A stretch of DNA of 64,000 nucleotides from Oopsacas minuta (taxonomy: Eukaryota > Porifera > Hexactinellida > Lyssacinosida > Leucopsacidae): the NCBI GenBank assembly GCA_024704765.1, contig JAKMXF010000334.1, positions 1 to 64,000 of the forward strand, read 5' to 3'. Made by a program: the position numbers and the translations under genes. The notes beneath the pieces are model-generated. The model was given only the letters and a program-made list of their open reading frames with translations, was not told the DNA's origin and did not search any database. This document shows positions 1 to 16,103 of the stretch, one piece after another (the stretch's first letter is position 1; the number at the start of each line of letters is the position of its first letter).

Positions 1-24
1 TCCTATTTATACTAATTTCTCAGA

Positions 25-163
25 TGCCTGCAAAACACCTGCAAACAATTTCCTGACCACCTGCACCTAGTGCAACACCTGCAATAATTTTCTATGTAAA
101 ATATAATACTTTAAGACAGGTTGCAACACCTACAGAACAGGTTACAACACCTGCACTATAAAT
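25..163. repeat. Degenerate short repeat, CACCTGCA motif
   Basis: The motif CACCTGCA or a close variant such as CACCTACA recurs about seven times at irregular spacing, often inside a longer AACACCTGCAA. The bases just after it, to about 320, are AT-rich with no gene signal. It could be a decayed minisatellite or a cluster of E-box-like sites (CACCTG); nothing in the window separates the two. Confidence 0.4.
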
Positions 164-321
164 ATGTTACTATAGTAACGATATAGTATTTGTATTGAAT
201 TAATACTGTAATGCAATTTCTATTGAAATTTTAATGCAAATTTCTATTGAATATTTGGGCTTATTTTGCTGTTAATTAATTTGAATATTACCGAATATTT
301 ATTATTTATCTGAAGCTAACA

Positions 322-424
322 ATAGAGGGTAGGCTCTGCTTAATAGGGCTCTCGGTAAATAGTGTTAATACTTCACTTAACCTGGTCCCGAAGTGACCCT
401 ATTGAGCGGAGTCTACTCTACTTA
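322..424. repeat. MITE family G (CTTAATAGGG/AGTCTACTCTA ends)
   Basis: The left end reads TAGAGGGTAGGCTCTGCTTA and the right end is its imperfect inverse, ending in AGTCTACTCTACTT. Related right ends occur at about 17699-17726 and 39285-39318. The element is about 100 bp with no coding capacity. Its pogo/Tigger-like character is inferred from end sequence only. Confidence 0.5.
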
Positions 425-740
425 GATGTTACCTAGCCTTCTCTCTTCCATCTCAATAAAAAATATCTCACTAGATCCTACTCCAGAAGATAGTGATTTC
501 TCTGACAGTATGGCAACAATTAACTCAATTCATTTCGTCCCTAAGAGTAACATCAATCAGCGTGGAGTTAGAGCTCTACTAAAACACAAGCTGAATATCT
601 ATCACAGTTTATTGATCGTATAGTCATGAGGTCTAGGAGTAGTATACTAAATATTGGGAGTATTGGGGAAGTATTGAGGGTAGAGAGTTGTAATTCTGAT
701 CATGTTGATTATGATTATAAGGTTTGTTTGTTTGTTTGTA

Positions 741-808
741 CAGTGTATGCCGGTTATATGAACACCCTTGGGAGTAGCAATGCATGTTCTTATAACCTGC
801 ATCCACTG
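741..808. repeat. MITE family C copy 1, 68-bp hairpin
   Basis: This is a self-complementary element with ends CAGTG...CACTG. Arms 741-764 and 785-808 match at about 21 of 24 positions around a 20-base loop. The loop sequence CCCTTGGGAGTAGCA is shared, in inverse orientation, with the copy at 18455-18518. Flanking TA dinucleotides suggest TA target duplication, as in Tc1/mariner-type elements. Confidence 0.6.
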
Positions 809-1000
809 TGTATATGCTTGCTTGTTTACTTGTTTACTACTTATTTGTTTATTCTCTTCATAATTACATTCTAGGGTTTACCAAACTCTTCTCTAACTTC
901 ACATCCCTATTTTTCAGATGACATCAACAACAACAAACGAATAGAATATATAACTCAGATGCAATTCCTACCAGTCTAATAGTATGATTAATTGAATACA

Positions 1001-1153
1001 TACAGTCAATTCCTGTTATATCGAAGCTCAAGGGACCGCGATAATTACTTTGATATAAGTGGTGTTCTGTATTAACGATGAAATATATGTTACTTTGACG
1101 GTTTGGAGGCATATTTGTACAATTTCAGATTTCGATATAACGGGATATTGTAT
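1001..1153. repeat. MITE family A copy (TATATCGAAGCTCAAGG type)
   Basis: It begins TACAGTCAATTCC and continues into the family core TTATATCGAAGCTCAAGG; the right side returns as TTTCGATATAACGGG. It is followed at about 1154 by another degenerate element end (AGTGGAACCCCGCTTAACC). From 1170 to the next gene start I see only AT-rich spacer. Confidence 0.55.
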
Positions 1154-1532
1154 AGTGGAACCCCGCTTAACCGCGAGCCGCCACCTCAAATTACGGCGAC
1201 TTGGCAGGCTAAGACCTACTAATTTTGGCATGTGTATGGAATGTGATAAATCTGGGAATATATCCTAATAATATCTAAGTGACATCTCAAAGCAAGCAAA
1301 TATGTATAATGAATAATTAAAATCAGAATTTTGGGAAACCACAAAAACCACTTCCTACGAAACGCTATCATCATACCCTGAATATTTAATTACCACGAGA
1401 TATTTCTTACATTCTAAACACTTCCATAACAACCAATGAGGTATTATGGTATGCTCAAGCTACACAAGTATAAATAGAGTCAGAATTAACTAAATCTTTA
1501 CATTCAAATAAATCAAACTACTAATCGCTAAA

Positions 1533-2774
1533 ATGGCGACTAATGAGCCTAAGAATATTCAAATCGACGAGATGGCACAATTCGATGCTGTCGCTTCAGA
1601 AATTCTACAGACATTCGATCCTCTCATTACCCTGCTGATCGAGAGGAGGGATGCTCTTCTGCACCAACTTTCTCAGCTCAGAGAGGATTACACGACCAAA
1701 GAGACTACTCGCAAGGCAGCAATTCAAGAGCTAGATAAAACTAGAAAACAATTGGAAGAAATGAGTTTGAAAGTAAATAAAAACATTCCAGTACATAACC
1801 AAGCTACTATGGTGTATCAACAAGGTCTCCAGGATCTGGAAGCTCCTACAAAACTACCATATCCTCTCTTCCTTTTCCCCACACTTCAAACAATTCGATC
1901 AGCTATCTCAGAATTCGGAGAGGTCAAAGAGTGGGAGGTACCAGACTATTCACTGAAGAAAGTACCTATTCTAACAACTGGTAAGATAGGAAAGGATAAG
2001 AATGAACTTAATGCTATTGGTCTATTCCTTGATGAAGATAATCATAGATTATACATAGCTGATTTTGGGAATAGTCGAGTACAAGTTATGTCATTTGAGG
2101 GAGAATTCCTTACTAGTTTCGGTCAAGATATCCTGAAGGAACCATACGGAATAGTTGTGAATAAAGAATTTATCTTCATAACTGACAGAGAATATGACTC
2201 TCTGTTCAAGTTTTGTAAGAACAAACTTTATCTTCTGAAAAGAACTGATAACTCAGATAGTGAAGAAGAAGAAGAGTTAAATTTCCCTAGAGGAATATGT
2301 ATAGACACAAATGGAGATGTGTTTGTAGCGAATAGCATTAAGCACAGAGTTTCCATCTTCTCTACACTTCTACAATTCAAATCAAACTTAGGTACTAAAC
2401 AGCTGTACTATCCTCATGATGTTAAGCTTACTCAAGATTGTGTAGTGGTGCTAGACTTGAGTCCTAGATGTGTGCATTTATTTTCTAGAAATGGAGACTA
2501 TCTCAGCTCTTGTATCTCTCAGGGAGATAAACCAAATTGTTTGCTAAATTATCCACGATTCTTCTGTTTCGACCTCTCCGGTAATATTATCATAAGCGAT
2601 ACTAATAACCACTGTATCAAGATATTCACACAATCAGGAGAATTCATACACTCCATAGGACGTAAGGGAAAGAAGAGAGGAGAGTTCATCGATCCATATG
2701 GTATTGGTATCTCTAAATTAGGAATTATTTTTGTTCTATCTGATAATTCTAACTATTCATTGCAATGTTTCTAG
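1533..2774 (+). CDS. NHL-repeat protein with N-terminal coiled coil
   Basis: This single-exon gene encodes 413 residues. Residues about 30-90 are charged and heptad-like, consistent with a coiled coil. From about residue 150 to the end I count six NHL-type blades, each with a hydrophobic G-I/V core followed by an I-A/S/T-D motif (for example the IADFGNSRVQVM and ISDTNNHCIKIF stretches), enough for one closed beta-propeller. The protein has the back half of a TRIM-NHL protein but no RING and no B-box. NHL propellers usually bind RNA or protein; the ligand here is unknown. The ATG at 1533 follows an AT-rich leader and opens the frame directly into the coiled coil. Two related loci lie in the window (35345-36778 and 49740-50426). 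The domain call is firm; the function is not. Confidence 0.85.
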   Translation: MATNEPKNIQIDEMAQFDAVASEILQTFDPLITLLIERRDALLHQLSQLREDYTTKETTRKAAIQELDKTRKQLEEMSLKVNKNIPVHNQATMVYQQGLQDLEAPTKLPYPLFLFPTLQTIRSAISEFGEVKEWEVPDYSLKKVPILTTGKIGKDKNELNAIGLFLDEDNHRLYIADFGNSRVQVMSFEGEFLTSFGQDILKEPYGIVVNKEFIFITDREYDSLFKFCKNKLYLLKRTDNSDSEEEEELNFPRGICIDTNGDVFVANSIKHRVSIFSTLLQFKSNLGTKQLYYPHDVKLTQDCVVVLDLSPRCVHLFSRNGDYLSSCISQGDKPNCLLNYPRFFCFDLSGNIIISDTNNHCIKIFTQSGEFIHSIGRKGKKRGEFIDPYGIGISKLGIIFVLSDNSNYSLQCF

Positions 2775-3529
2775 TTTGGTCTATATTTTACAGTTAGTTG
2801 ATATTAAACTTATTGCCTTATTACAATAGCCTACTCCCGTCAGTTCCGGATAGCCGCACGTGCGGACTATGCGATCGACAGGGCACGGACTAGTTGAGCC
2901 CTTGACTCCCGTTACATCGAAGCTCAAGGGACTGCGAAAATTACTTCGATATAACTGATGTAATATGTACACATTTGGGGGTTCTTATATTTTTCTACTT
3001 GTATTAGATAACTTCCAAAAGTGTCAAAATCTCGTATCTTACAACTTATCAATAGGAGAACAAAATTCATGGATTGAGGTTAGATAAACTTTCATCCAAA
3101 ATTTACCCTAAAATTGTTTGGTGAAATTATTTTTAGGTCATAGATTTTTGGTGATAAAATATGATAACTTCCTCATTGAGTCGTCAAAAATTGACGAAGT
3201 GGAGTCAAGCTTAGGCTTGTACTTCCACCCTTTCTTGTTTTTAACCCTGATGTTACAATCAATAAACGTTCAACTCTCAATAATACGAAATTCAACATAA
3301 TACATAATCTTACAACCCAGGGCTTACAAGCATAGTACACCAGGTAAGGCCATTGCCATTTGACCATGCTCTGGCCAAGATCTATAGAAAAATATATAAT
3401 ACAAATGATTCCGTCGCCCTCAACAGGTCTCTATTAACGATAGTTTTAAATCGACAGCATAACAATCTAATAACTGACTATAATTATCACAACATGGATA
3501 CAATCCAACTAACAAATAACTAACAAAAA
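2775..3529. other. Intergenic spacer between NHL gene and PSMB2
   Basis: AT-rich spacer. At 2905-2955 it holds a half copy of MITE family A (the TCGAAGCTCAAGGGACTGCG core). The segment 2820-2900, rich in CG pairs, may be a further decayed element. No gene is supported. Confidence 0.5.
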
Positions 3530-4649
3530 CTATTTCTCCATAAGAGTCAATCTCTCAGGAGGTAGTCCTGGATCCTGATCTAACAACACATCCTTGGTTA
3601 TCACTACATTACTTCTGATACCCTCCTTAGTGATAATGTATATATTGAAGCTAGATAAGTTCAGTACCAGTCTCTTGTTGATCTCACGGATACACTGGTG
3701 TAGCTGTTCTATACTTTTATCTTGATTCTGTGAGCTGGAATGCAGCCTATCCATTGTGCTAAGAGTGAAATATGATCCATAACCATGTGCACCATATGGT
3801 ACCTACAAAAAATAAATGCAGTGTATCCTCCACAAATGGGGCTGTGGGAACGGAAGAAATAGCAATAGAGCGAATTTAGTCCCATACAAAGAGCCTCCAC
3901 AAACGGGCTAGCATTTTTCGACGTCCCTAACCGCGTTTGTGGAAGTTACACTGTCACTAAAATCTTGACAAATGAAAAAGTCAATGCGAGATGTATTTGT
4001 CATAATTTTGAAGTTGTCATTTGTCAGAACAGACGTATAGACGGATGTCATACATCATCTATGCCAATAGGCCATCTCCCTATTGGACCCGAACTAAAAA
4101 TCTCGTCACGAGCTACAGTCAACTCTCGTCATATCGAAATACCCGTTTATATCAAAGTTTGAAAATGAACACATATGGCACCAAACCGTAAAAAGCTCTT
4201 ATCGAAATATGTATCGCGGTTTCTTGAGCTTCGATATAACAGGAGTTGACTGTATTCTAATCTTAACTTACTTTTGCTTTAGTCCCTAGATAATCCAGAT
4301 AATACAACTCACTACTCCCTTCCTCATTAACTCCACCCACCAGCACATTAACCATATAAGGATGTCTGCTACGAATTGCCTTAGCCAATTGATACCTGAT
4401 ATAGTCTGCTATCTCAGCAATACTCAATCCATACTCGTACTTCATACTGTGAAGTTTGAATTGTTTCTTTAAGAATTCACCAAAATGTGTAGTATCCCCC
4501 GCTTCGCCAGCTACTACCATGGCGCATGTTGGTGATAGTTGATACATTTTTTCTACGTCACTCTTCATGAGGAGTACACTACGTCCCCCTGTACGGTCGG
4601 CTCCTAGGATGACATGCTCCTTACCAACAACTCCCAGTAGACATTCCAT
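3530..4649 (-). CDS. PSMB2: Proteasome subunit beta type-2 (20S beta4)
   Basis: Two exons on the minus strand: 4649-4272 and 3802-3530, joined in phase 0. The donor is GTAAGT and the acceptor ...TTTGTAG. The product is 216 residues, against about 200 in other animals. It starts MECLLGV, matching the propeptide-free, non-catalytic beta4 subunit, and carries the conserved VAGEAGDT, RSRHPYMVN and YYLDYLGTKA stretches. The exon junction restores the conserved AHGYG loop. The role is structural: a beta-ring subunit of the 20S core particle, in cytosol and nucleus. The catalytic threonine of active beta subunits is absent, as expected. The 469-bp intron contains MITEs of family A (4114-4254) and family B (3819-3953). 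Identification is secure from sequence recognition. Confidence 0.95.
3819..3953. repeat. MITE family B copy 1 in PSMB2 intron
   Basis: The ends are CAGTGTATCCTCCACAAA and the inverse TTTGTGGAAGTTACACTG. An internal repeat of the CCACAAACGGG motif suggests a composite or dimeric structure. The same family recurs at 5768, 9941, 25535, 26860, 35197 and 49604. Confidence 0.7.
4114..4254. repeat. Complete MITE family A, 141 bp, in PSMB2 intron
   Basis: The terminal repeats run TACAGTCAACTCTCGTCATA and, inverted at the right, TATAACAGGAGTTGACTGTA. Both ends include TA, as expected for TA-targeting pogo/Tigger-like elements. It contains the internal block CCAAACCGT seen in other family members. This is the cleanest full-length copy in the window. 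Confidence 0.75.
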
Positions 4650-4820
4650 TCAAGCGTGATATAATAAATACTATTCATTTACAAAATTATTAATGGCATT
4701 AAAATAAGTATGAATACTTTATTGGAGGTGATCGCTATTGGATGTTCCTTCCTAAATATGTTCTTAAGAAAATTTCATTTTTTCCCTTAACTTGGTTACA
4801 TTTCGTGTTAGCCTTTAGAG

Positions 4821-5015
4821 CAGAGTTTCCCAACCTTTGTACGAATCTACACTTAACAATTTTCAGTAGGCCCACTCCCATAGGCTACTATGCTATCCGT
4901 GCAGGGGCGAATATTCCAAAACTGATTAAGCTCGTCAGCCCAGCGGTCCCCAGGCCTACGCCCCATTTGCGTGTATACCCAATAACAAGTCGTGGACATC
5001 AGGTTGGGAAACACT
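4821..5015. repeat. hAT-like MITE (family D copy 1)
   Basis: It starts CAGAGTTTCCCAACC and ends with the inverse GGTTGGGAAACACT. CAG-G-TTCCCAACC ends are typical of non-autonomous hAT elements. The interior is more GC-rich than its surroundings. No clean 8-bp target duplication could be picked by eye. Confidence 0.6.
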
Positions 5016-6084
5016 AGTGAGTGAAAATTATGAAATAATTGTAAATTTGTAGATATCTGAATATTTTAGTATACTATGATCAAAAATATTCAGAGTCCTG
5101 GAGAGTTACATAAAAATTGAATTAGAATTCAAATTATGGAATTTGATGTATCTAAAAAGGTGTCCAACACAGGTGTGCCTTTAAATAGTTATTGAAATTA
5201 TCTATAAACGGTAAATAACAAAAGCCCAAATATTACATAAATGTAACCACTACTATTCAGTTAATAAGTTCTATTAATCAATTACAGAAATTTATCAGAA
5301 CATCAGTGTATAGCATATTTGAGTGTATGATTATGTAAAGAGTATGAGGATATGCTAACAGTCAAGGTATTATATAAATAGGATATAGTGAGAAGATAAT
5401 GTCTGTAATTTAGTGAGAATTTAGGAAATCTTGTATTATTTGAAGAATGGCATTGAAAAGGAATTTGCAGTAAGTTGAATATTCGTGAATTACTTGTAGT
5501 ATACAGTGGAGTTTGACTATTAGCAAATCGTATTTGTATGAATCTATATGCTATATCCATGAAAAGGCGGATTTTGCTATTAGGCAAATTGCTAATAGGC
5601 GATTACACTACTGTAGTTAAAATAATGCTCATAAGGTTATATGAATAAATATATAAATTTTTGAGGGGTGAATTCACGATTATGGTATTCGTATTATGAA
5701 GTGTTCACAAAACCCCTGCTAGAACAATTTTTGTGAAATTCCTACTTCAACCCAGATTGCGGGAAAATACATTGTAACCTCCACAAACGGTGCCTATGGA
5801 AACGCAGTGAAAAATAAATAGAGCGAATTCCTACACCCATACAAATGAGCCCCCACAAACGGGGAAGCATTTTCGGCGTCCCAGGCACCCCGTTCACGTT
5901 TGTGGGGTTACACTGACAATAATGGATAATGTACAATCAATATAATTCGCGATTTCTAATAGTGTAACCAAGTATAACACTTGGTACAATTACACTCATC
6001 ACTTTTGAAGCCCACTAAAAGCATTATTCGAAACTTGAATCTCTACTAATAATAATAAAGCCAAGAGACCTTACGTTCTAATAA
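5016..6084. other. Spacer downstream of TUFM and upstream of PSMB2
   Basis: Very AT-rich sequence without a convincing gene. It includes a complete family B MITE at 5768-5915 whose ends are ACATTGTAACCTCCACAAA and the inverse. Short frames across it have no recognisable features. Confidence 0.5.
5768..5915. repeat. MITE family B copy 2
   Basis: The left end reads ATTGTAACCTCCACAAACGG and the right end GTTTGTGGGGTTACACTG. The internal motif GAGCGAATTC, followed by a second CCACAAACGGGG, mirrors copy 1, so the family has a fixed internal structure rather than being a random palindrome. Confidence 0.7.
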
Positions 6085-7681
6085 CTAACTATAAATCTTG
6101 GTTGCTACACCAGTAGCTATTGTCTTCCTAGAATCTCTCACTGTAAAGCGTTTCCCCTCCTCAATAGCCAGCGGGATAACAAACTCAAACGTTAGTTCGA
6201 CATCTTCCCCTGGCATAACCATTTCTTTACCACCTTTCAGTTCCGTCACGATGGCTGATACAGCTGACATTCTAGAGAAAACCACAGGCTTGTAACCCTT
6301 CATAAACGGAGTATGTCTCCCTCCCTCCTCTTTAGATAGGACGTAGAGCTTCACGTCTGCTTTTTTCACAAGTTTTATTGATCCAGGTTTCGCGATTATT
6401 GACCCTCTCCTAACCTTATCCTTACTCACGCCACGGAGTAGAGCTCCTATAGAATCACCAGACATTGCCTTAGGTACTTCTTTATAGAACATTTGTATCT
6501 GCGAAATAACCGTACGGATTTTACCAGACTTCCCGAGTATTTCCGCTTCATTTCCTTTCTCTATAATTCCCCTCTCAAGCGACCCAACAGCGACCGTCCC
6601 CCTGCCCTTTACAGTGATCGCTTTCTCTACATTAAAGAAGAATGGTTTATCGACAATCCTTGTGGGTAGTCTCACGTGTTTATCTAACATCTCAACCAGA
6701 TTTATAATAGAATCGCGGCCTTTCACAGGATCCTTATCATTAAGCGCATACAGAGCAGAACCAGCTACGAACGGTATTTTATCAGAATCAAATCCATGGA
6801 TATCTAACAGTTCTCTAACTTCTAATTCGACTAATTGTGTAATCTCGTCATCATCTACTGTATCAGTCTTGTTAATATAAACAACTAAATCTTCTACTCC
6901 TATTTGTTTGGCTAGGATAACGTGTTCTTTTGTTTGAGGCATTACACTATCAGTAGCAGCTACTACTAGGATAGTACCATCCATCTGTACTGTACCTGAA
7001 TAGAGGAGAGCAAAATTAATAAATACCAAAAATATTTTATAAATACCAAATGGCACTGTGCACTGTCACAAAAATCGGTCACTTGGCTCGAGTCTTCTGG
7101 TTTTTGAGATTTGCTTAGACGTATAATACGTCCAAATAGATAAAGTCGCCTCACGTATATCGAAGTCACAGGAACCGTGATAATTATTTAAATATAAGCG
7201 GAATTCGAAGCTATTAACAATGTGTTACTTCGACGGTTTGGGACCATATTTGTACAATTTTAGGCTTCAATATAACGGTAGTTGTCTGTACATATAATTA
7301 CGTACCAGAAATCATGTTTTTGATATAATCAGCATGTCCTGGACAATCCACATGTGCATAATTCCTCAATTTAGATTGGTAATTAACACTCGCAGCATTG
7401 ATAGTAATCCCTCTTCTCTTCTCCTCGATTGTACTATCAATTCTATCATATGTCTGATATTGAGCTAGTCCTTCTGCCTCCAAAACTTTAGTTATAGCGG
7501 ATGTAAGGGTTGTTTTGCCATGATCCACGTGGCCAATGGTTCCAACAGTTACCCACGGTTTTTCACGTTGTATAGCTTCTACATTGGTCGAGAGGCAACC
7601 AATAGAAATACTTAATGGGGATAGCTTGAGGAAGTCAGTGACTCTATAGCGGAGGAGGTTACGTGCAAAAAGTGAATTCAT
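6085..7681 (-). CDS. TUFM: Mitochondrial elongation factor Tu
   Basis: Two exons on the minus strand: 7681-7306 and 6995-6085, joined across a phase-1 intron inside the codon for the Gly of NMISGT. The product is 428 residues. The first ~35 are rich in Arg, Ser and Leu without acidic residues, a likely mitochondrial targeting sequence. GTPase motifs are intact: G1 GHVDHGKT near 50, G2 region RRGITIN near 90, G3 DCPGHADY near 112, G4 NKTD near 167, G5 GSALYAL. Domains II and III follow to the C terminus, ending in GVATKIYS. It delivers aminoacyl-tRNA to mitochondrial ribosomes. A bacterial-looking EF-Tu could suggest contamination, but the spliceosomal intron with a family A MITE and the targeting peptide make it nuclear-encoded. 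Confidence 0.95.
7143..7291. repeat. MITE family A copy in TUFM intron
   Basis: A diverged copy with GTATATCGAAG at the left, the internal block GGTTTGGGACCATATTTGTAC shared with other members, and TTCAATATAACGG...GTCTGTA at the right. It occupies about half of the 310-bp intron. Confidence 0.6.
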
Positions 7682-7951
7682 TTCAATTATTTTATTTCAA
7701 AAGTGATAAGGCTATAATAGAATATACGTATTATTGTGTAAATATACATGAGTTACAAATTGCATAAGTGGGAGGGCGGAATGGCATACAGCTTTAGTGT
7801 GTAATGTTGATGTGAGATTTTGGACAGTATTTTTGGGTTGTCTCGTCGAAAAGTGCCAGAAGAGCAATATTGCCTTGAGGCCAGACAAGATTCTCATCAA
7901 AAGGCATAGCTAGGCCAATATGCATATCTGATGGTACTGGGTAAGTGCGGC

Positions 7952-8002
7952 CAGGGCCGTGTGAAGCCTATATAAAGTGTCGCCCCTCTTCCGACGACCC
8001 TG
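7952..8002. mobile_element. 51-bp hAT-like mini-element with perfect 8-bp target duplication
   Basis: The ends are CAGGGCCGTG and, inverted at the right, CGACGACCCTG. It is flanked on both sides by AGTGCGGC (7944-7951 and 8003-8010), a perfect 8-bp duplication characteristic of hAT transposition. The same CAGGGCCGTG terminus begins the 753-bp element at 61621. At 51 bp it is little more than two terminal repeats. Confidence 0.7.
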
Positions 8003-9940
8003 AGTGCGGCAAAGAAGCAACATAAGTCGCACTGTAGTACTATTCTTTAGGAAATATAAGTGAGCCAATATATTTATGGCAATAGCGGCATGCACACTCT
8101 AGCTATGCGCTGGCTAGTGGCTACATGCTATATCATACTAAATAATAATGTCCATAATTACTTTAATTGAAGTTTTATATCATATATTCTAACATGCTTT
8201 GGAACACCATCAATCCATTTCTTACCTAAATGCAAGGCTCTCAACTCTCACGATTTCGGGTCTACAAATACTGCAGAATCCCCGGTCTTTTCATTGAAAA
8301 CCAATACTAAATTGTATCTATCTTGAGATTTTGGACGAATTTCACGATTTTGAAGGTTTCCAGGTTGAAAGCGATGTAAATAAGCTATAAAATCCGACGA
8401 TATAAAGTTCATTTAATTTACAGAGTAAAGATGACACAAATAAGTGTCGCATAGAGCCAGTGAGTCGGGAAATAAAGATAAGTTGTACCCTGACAGCAGT
8501 GACATTTTCAAAACACAGTCGTAGAATACTATTTTAGTGCTATAAGCCATAGAATTATGTAACCACAGATATATTGTCAATCACTCATAGCTATACTTTT
8601 ACGTATATTATTGATGGTATCAATAATTTACCTAATTTTGTAGACAAACGAAATGACAATAACAATAAAATGAGACTATAAATGACAGTAATTGAAGGGC
8701 TGCGAGAAACAATGCTGTATATTACAAATAATATTAGCTTTGGAGATGTCAGTTCTTGCGAGAAGAATAGGTGAGTAATGGATGAGATTATTCTGAGATT
8801 AATCAATGAAATATCCTAACAAATTCACTGCAAATACATGAACTTTTGCGAATATTTTGTGCTTTCTAATCAGGTGACATAATTATTAAATTTTCAGCTA
8901 ATGATATGATTACAATAGTTAGTTGGCTACTTAGAACTTGTATTAATTTGATGACCAGATATCAAATATGATAAGTGATTTCCTAATTCAGATATTCAGA
9001 GATGGAAGTTCATGGCACCAAAGAAATATTTTAACTTTTTCGAATTCCTCATATACATTCCGTGGGTTTCAATGGTGATTGATGAATCATGGGCCCAAGA
9101 TGCCTAGATGGCGCTGAGTGGCGATTCGAAGGTATTTCTATTTTGTCGAATTGATAGCAGATTTTACACACACACATATGCACTGGTTAGGAAATTAGTT
9201 TCTCTTCTGTGAAGTTGTGTAGCAGTTAAATTAGTTGAAAATGCTGTATTATGGCAATGTCGATATAATCTCCCGTTTTCCCGATTTTACAGTTTGAGTG
9301 TAATGTGCTTATGTCCAGTCGAAACCTGCCAAAAAGCGGACGTTCCACCTTCGGTAGCCCAGACATATGTTCACATTTTATTCCCGGTTAAAACTCATAA
9401 AACACTGAAAACCAACATTCAGTCTAATTTCTTCCCTTTGGTAAAGTATACGTACATCACACTCTCTATAGTAAATAAGCTTATGTTGGTGGGTGTGCTT
9501 GTCATCTCGCATATAAGCAATACGAATACAAAAGAATTCCCTCAACCACACACAGACTTAAATTTAGTTCCTCTTTTTAATAGAACACACTGCATGAGGC
9601 TTTCATTGTATTCACATTTAACTAGAATATCCGTGCAATTATTTGTATTCTTCGTGTGGTAATTCAATAGAATAGCACAGTACATGCTTATAATATGTGA
9701 GTCCTGGGCATACCTTACATGTTCAAGAAGACTTAACTTAATAACATAAAAAGCCATTGAACTTCTATTCATATTTGTTCAAACTCTTACCAACACGCTT
9801 GCGTAGCAAATAGTCCCAGATTCGCTCTCTCGGCGACACAATTTAATGTTTTAAAACTTCTTTGTAAGATAATAGTATTTGCAGGTAAATAATTGTAATT
9901 TTTTGAGTTATCCAATTCTAACTGGCATAAACTTTATAGC

Positions 9941-10025
9941 CAGTGTGACCGCCACAAACGGGGTGCCAGGGAGGCCGAAAAATGCTACCCCGTTTCCACA
10001 GGCCCAGTTTGTGAAGGTTTTGCTG
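9941..10025. repeat. MITE family B copy 3
   Basis: The left end is CAGTGTGACCGCCACAAACG and the right end TTTGTGAAGGTTTTGCTG. It contains the block GCCGAAAAATGCTACCCCGTTT, shared with copies at 25535 and 35197. It is shorter than copies 1 and 2, lacking the second internal module. Confidence 0.65.
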
Positions 10026-10976
10026 TAATGTTTGAATTTGTTTCTGTTACGAACTTTTAAGTGTTTTGCTCAGATTGACTGGTTTGTTGGAGGCGCAATT
10101 TCACAAGACTCACTCAAAATTGCGTGTCAACCAAAAGCAATTGTTTTTGCCCGTATCTGGCCCAACCAATCCGTTTGAGTTAGTCTATCGTCCCGGAATG
10201 TCTGAAACCCAATCGAATCCATTTTTATCAGTGCATTTATTTTTTCGAAGGAACAGATCTTTTTTACACAACCTAATCAATGAATTTATGTGACAGTCAC
10301 AGTAAGTTTGGTGTCCTGCTATTTAAGGTCTCACGCATCGTTCTAGCAGCCATTAGATCCCTAGTTTCCATATTTTAAGTCATAACCCTACTAAACACAA
10401 CGTACATAACTCTCAACACTTTGAATTGTATAAGAGATCTGGATTACACTTCTATTCATTGAAACATGGTTTTCATACCTTTTATGGATTTGTAAACTCA
10501 AGAAATTTGAATATATATTAGGCTAATTATAGTTAATAAATAATTATTAATATTTTAAGAAATATATCTTTGTGACAAGTCAGAATTTCAAAACTACGTT
10601 ATACGAATTGCCTGCTTTCTTGTCCATCAAACTTATACTGTAAGGTATGGCTTATTATGGCTGTCAACAGTTTTGTTTATTAATTGCAAATTGATTGCTT
10701 AGAAATATTTACAAAATCATTACTGCTAATATGAAATTAGTTCCTTTCTATTATTACTCTATAATAATGTAATTAGCGTACTATGCTATGGGTTTACACC
10801 TTTAGTTTTGATATAAAATGATTGAAGGACGGTTTATATGTAATTTGGATTGTAAGTTGAGTTACAATGTGTGTGTCATAGTTTACTTCTTTGATAAAAT
10901 ACTGTAAATTTCACCTATATAATCTATAGAGCAGCTATAGGACAACGTTTACCTTATTCACTCCAGTAGATTCACT

Positions 10977-16103
<5,127 letters not shown>

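Larger units (their letters stand above)
7682..10976. other. Gene-poor 3.3-kb region
   Basis: No gene is supported on either strand. It holds a 51-bp hAT-like element (7952-8002), a family B MITE (9941-10025), and otherwise AT-rich sequence with short frames that lack homology cues. The final 200 bases are probably the promoter and leader of the RapGAP gene, but no core promoter element is distinct. Confidence 0.5.

Noticed and set aside
426-623. 65-residue ORF near the left edge
   Set aside because: It could be a terminal exon of a gene outside the window, but begins at a MITE border, has no recognised family and no second exon to test.
6085-7681. Bacterial contamination suggested by an EF-Tu gene
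   Set aside because: A spliceosomal intron with a host MITE and a targeting peptide show it is nuclear TUFM.
9294-9662. 122-residue frame in the gene-poor region
   Set aside because: Needs a non-ATG start, has no domain features, and composition matches surrounding spacer.
10066-10293. 75-residue frame after a family B MITE
   Set aside because: No ATG at its start and no recognisable features; no splice partner before the RapGAP gene.
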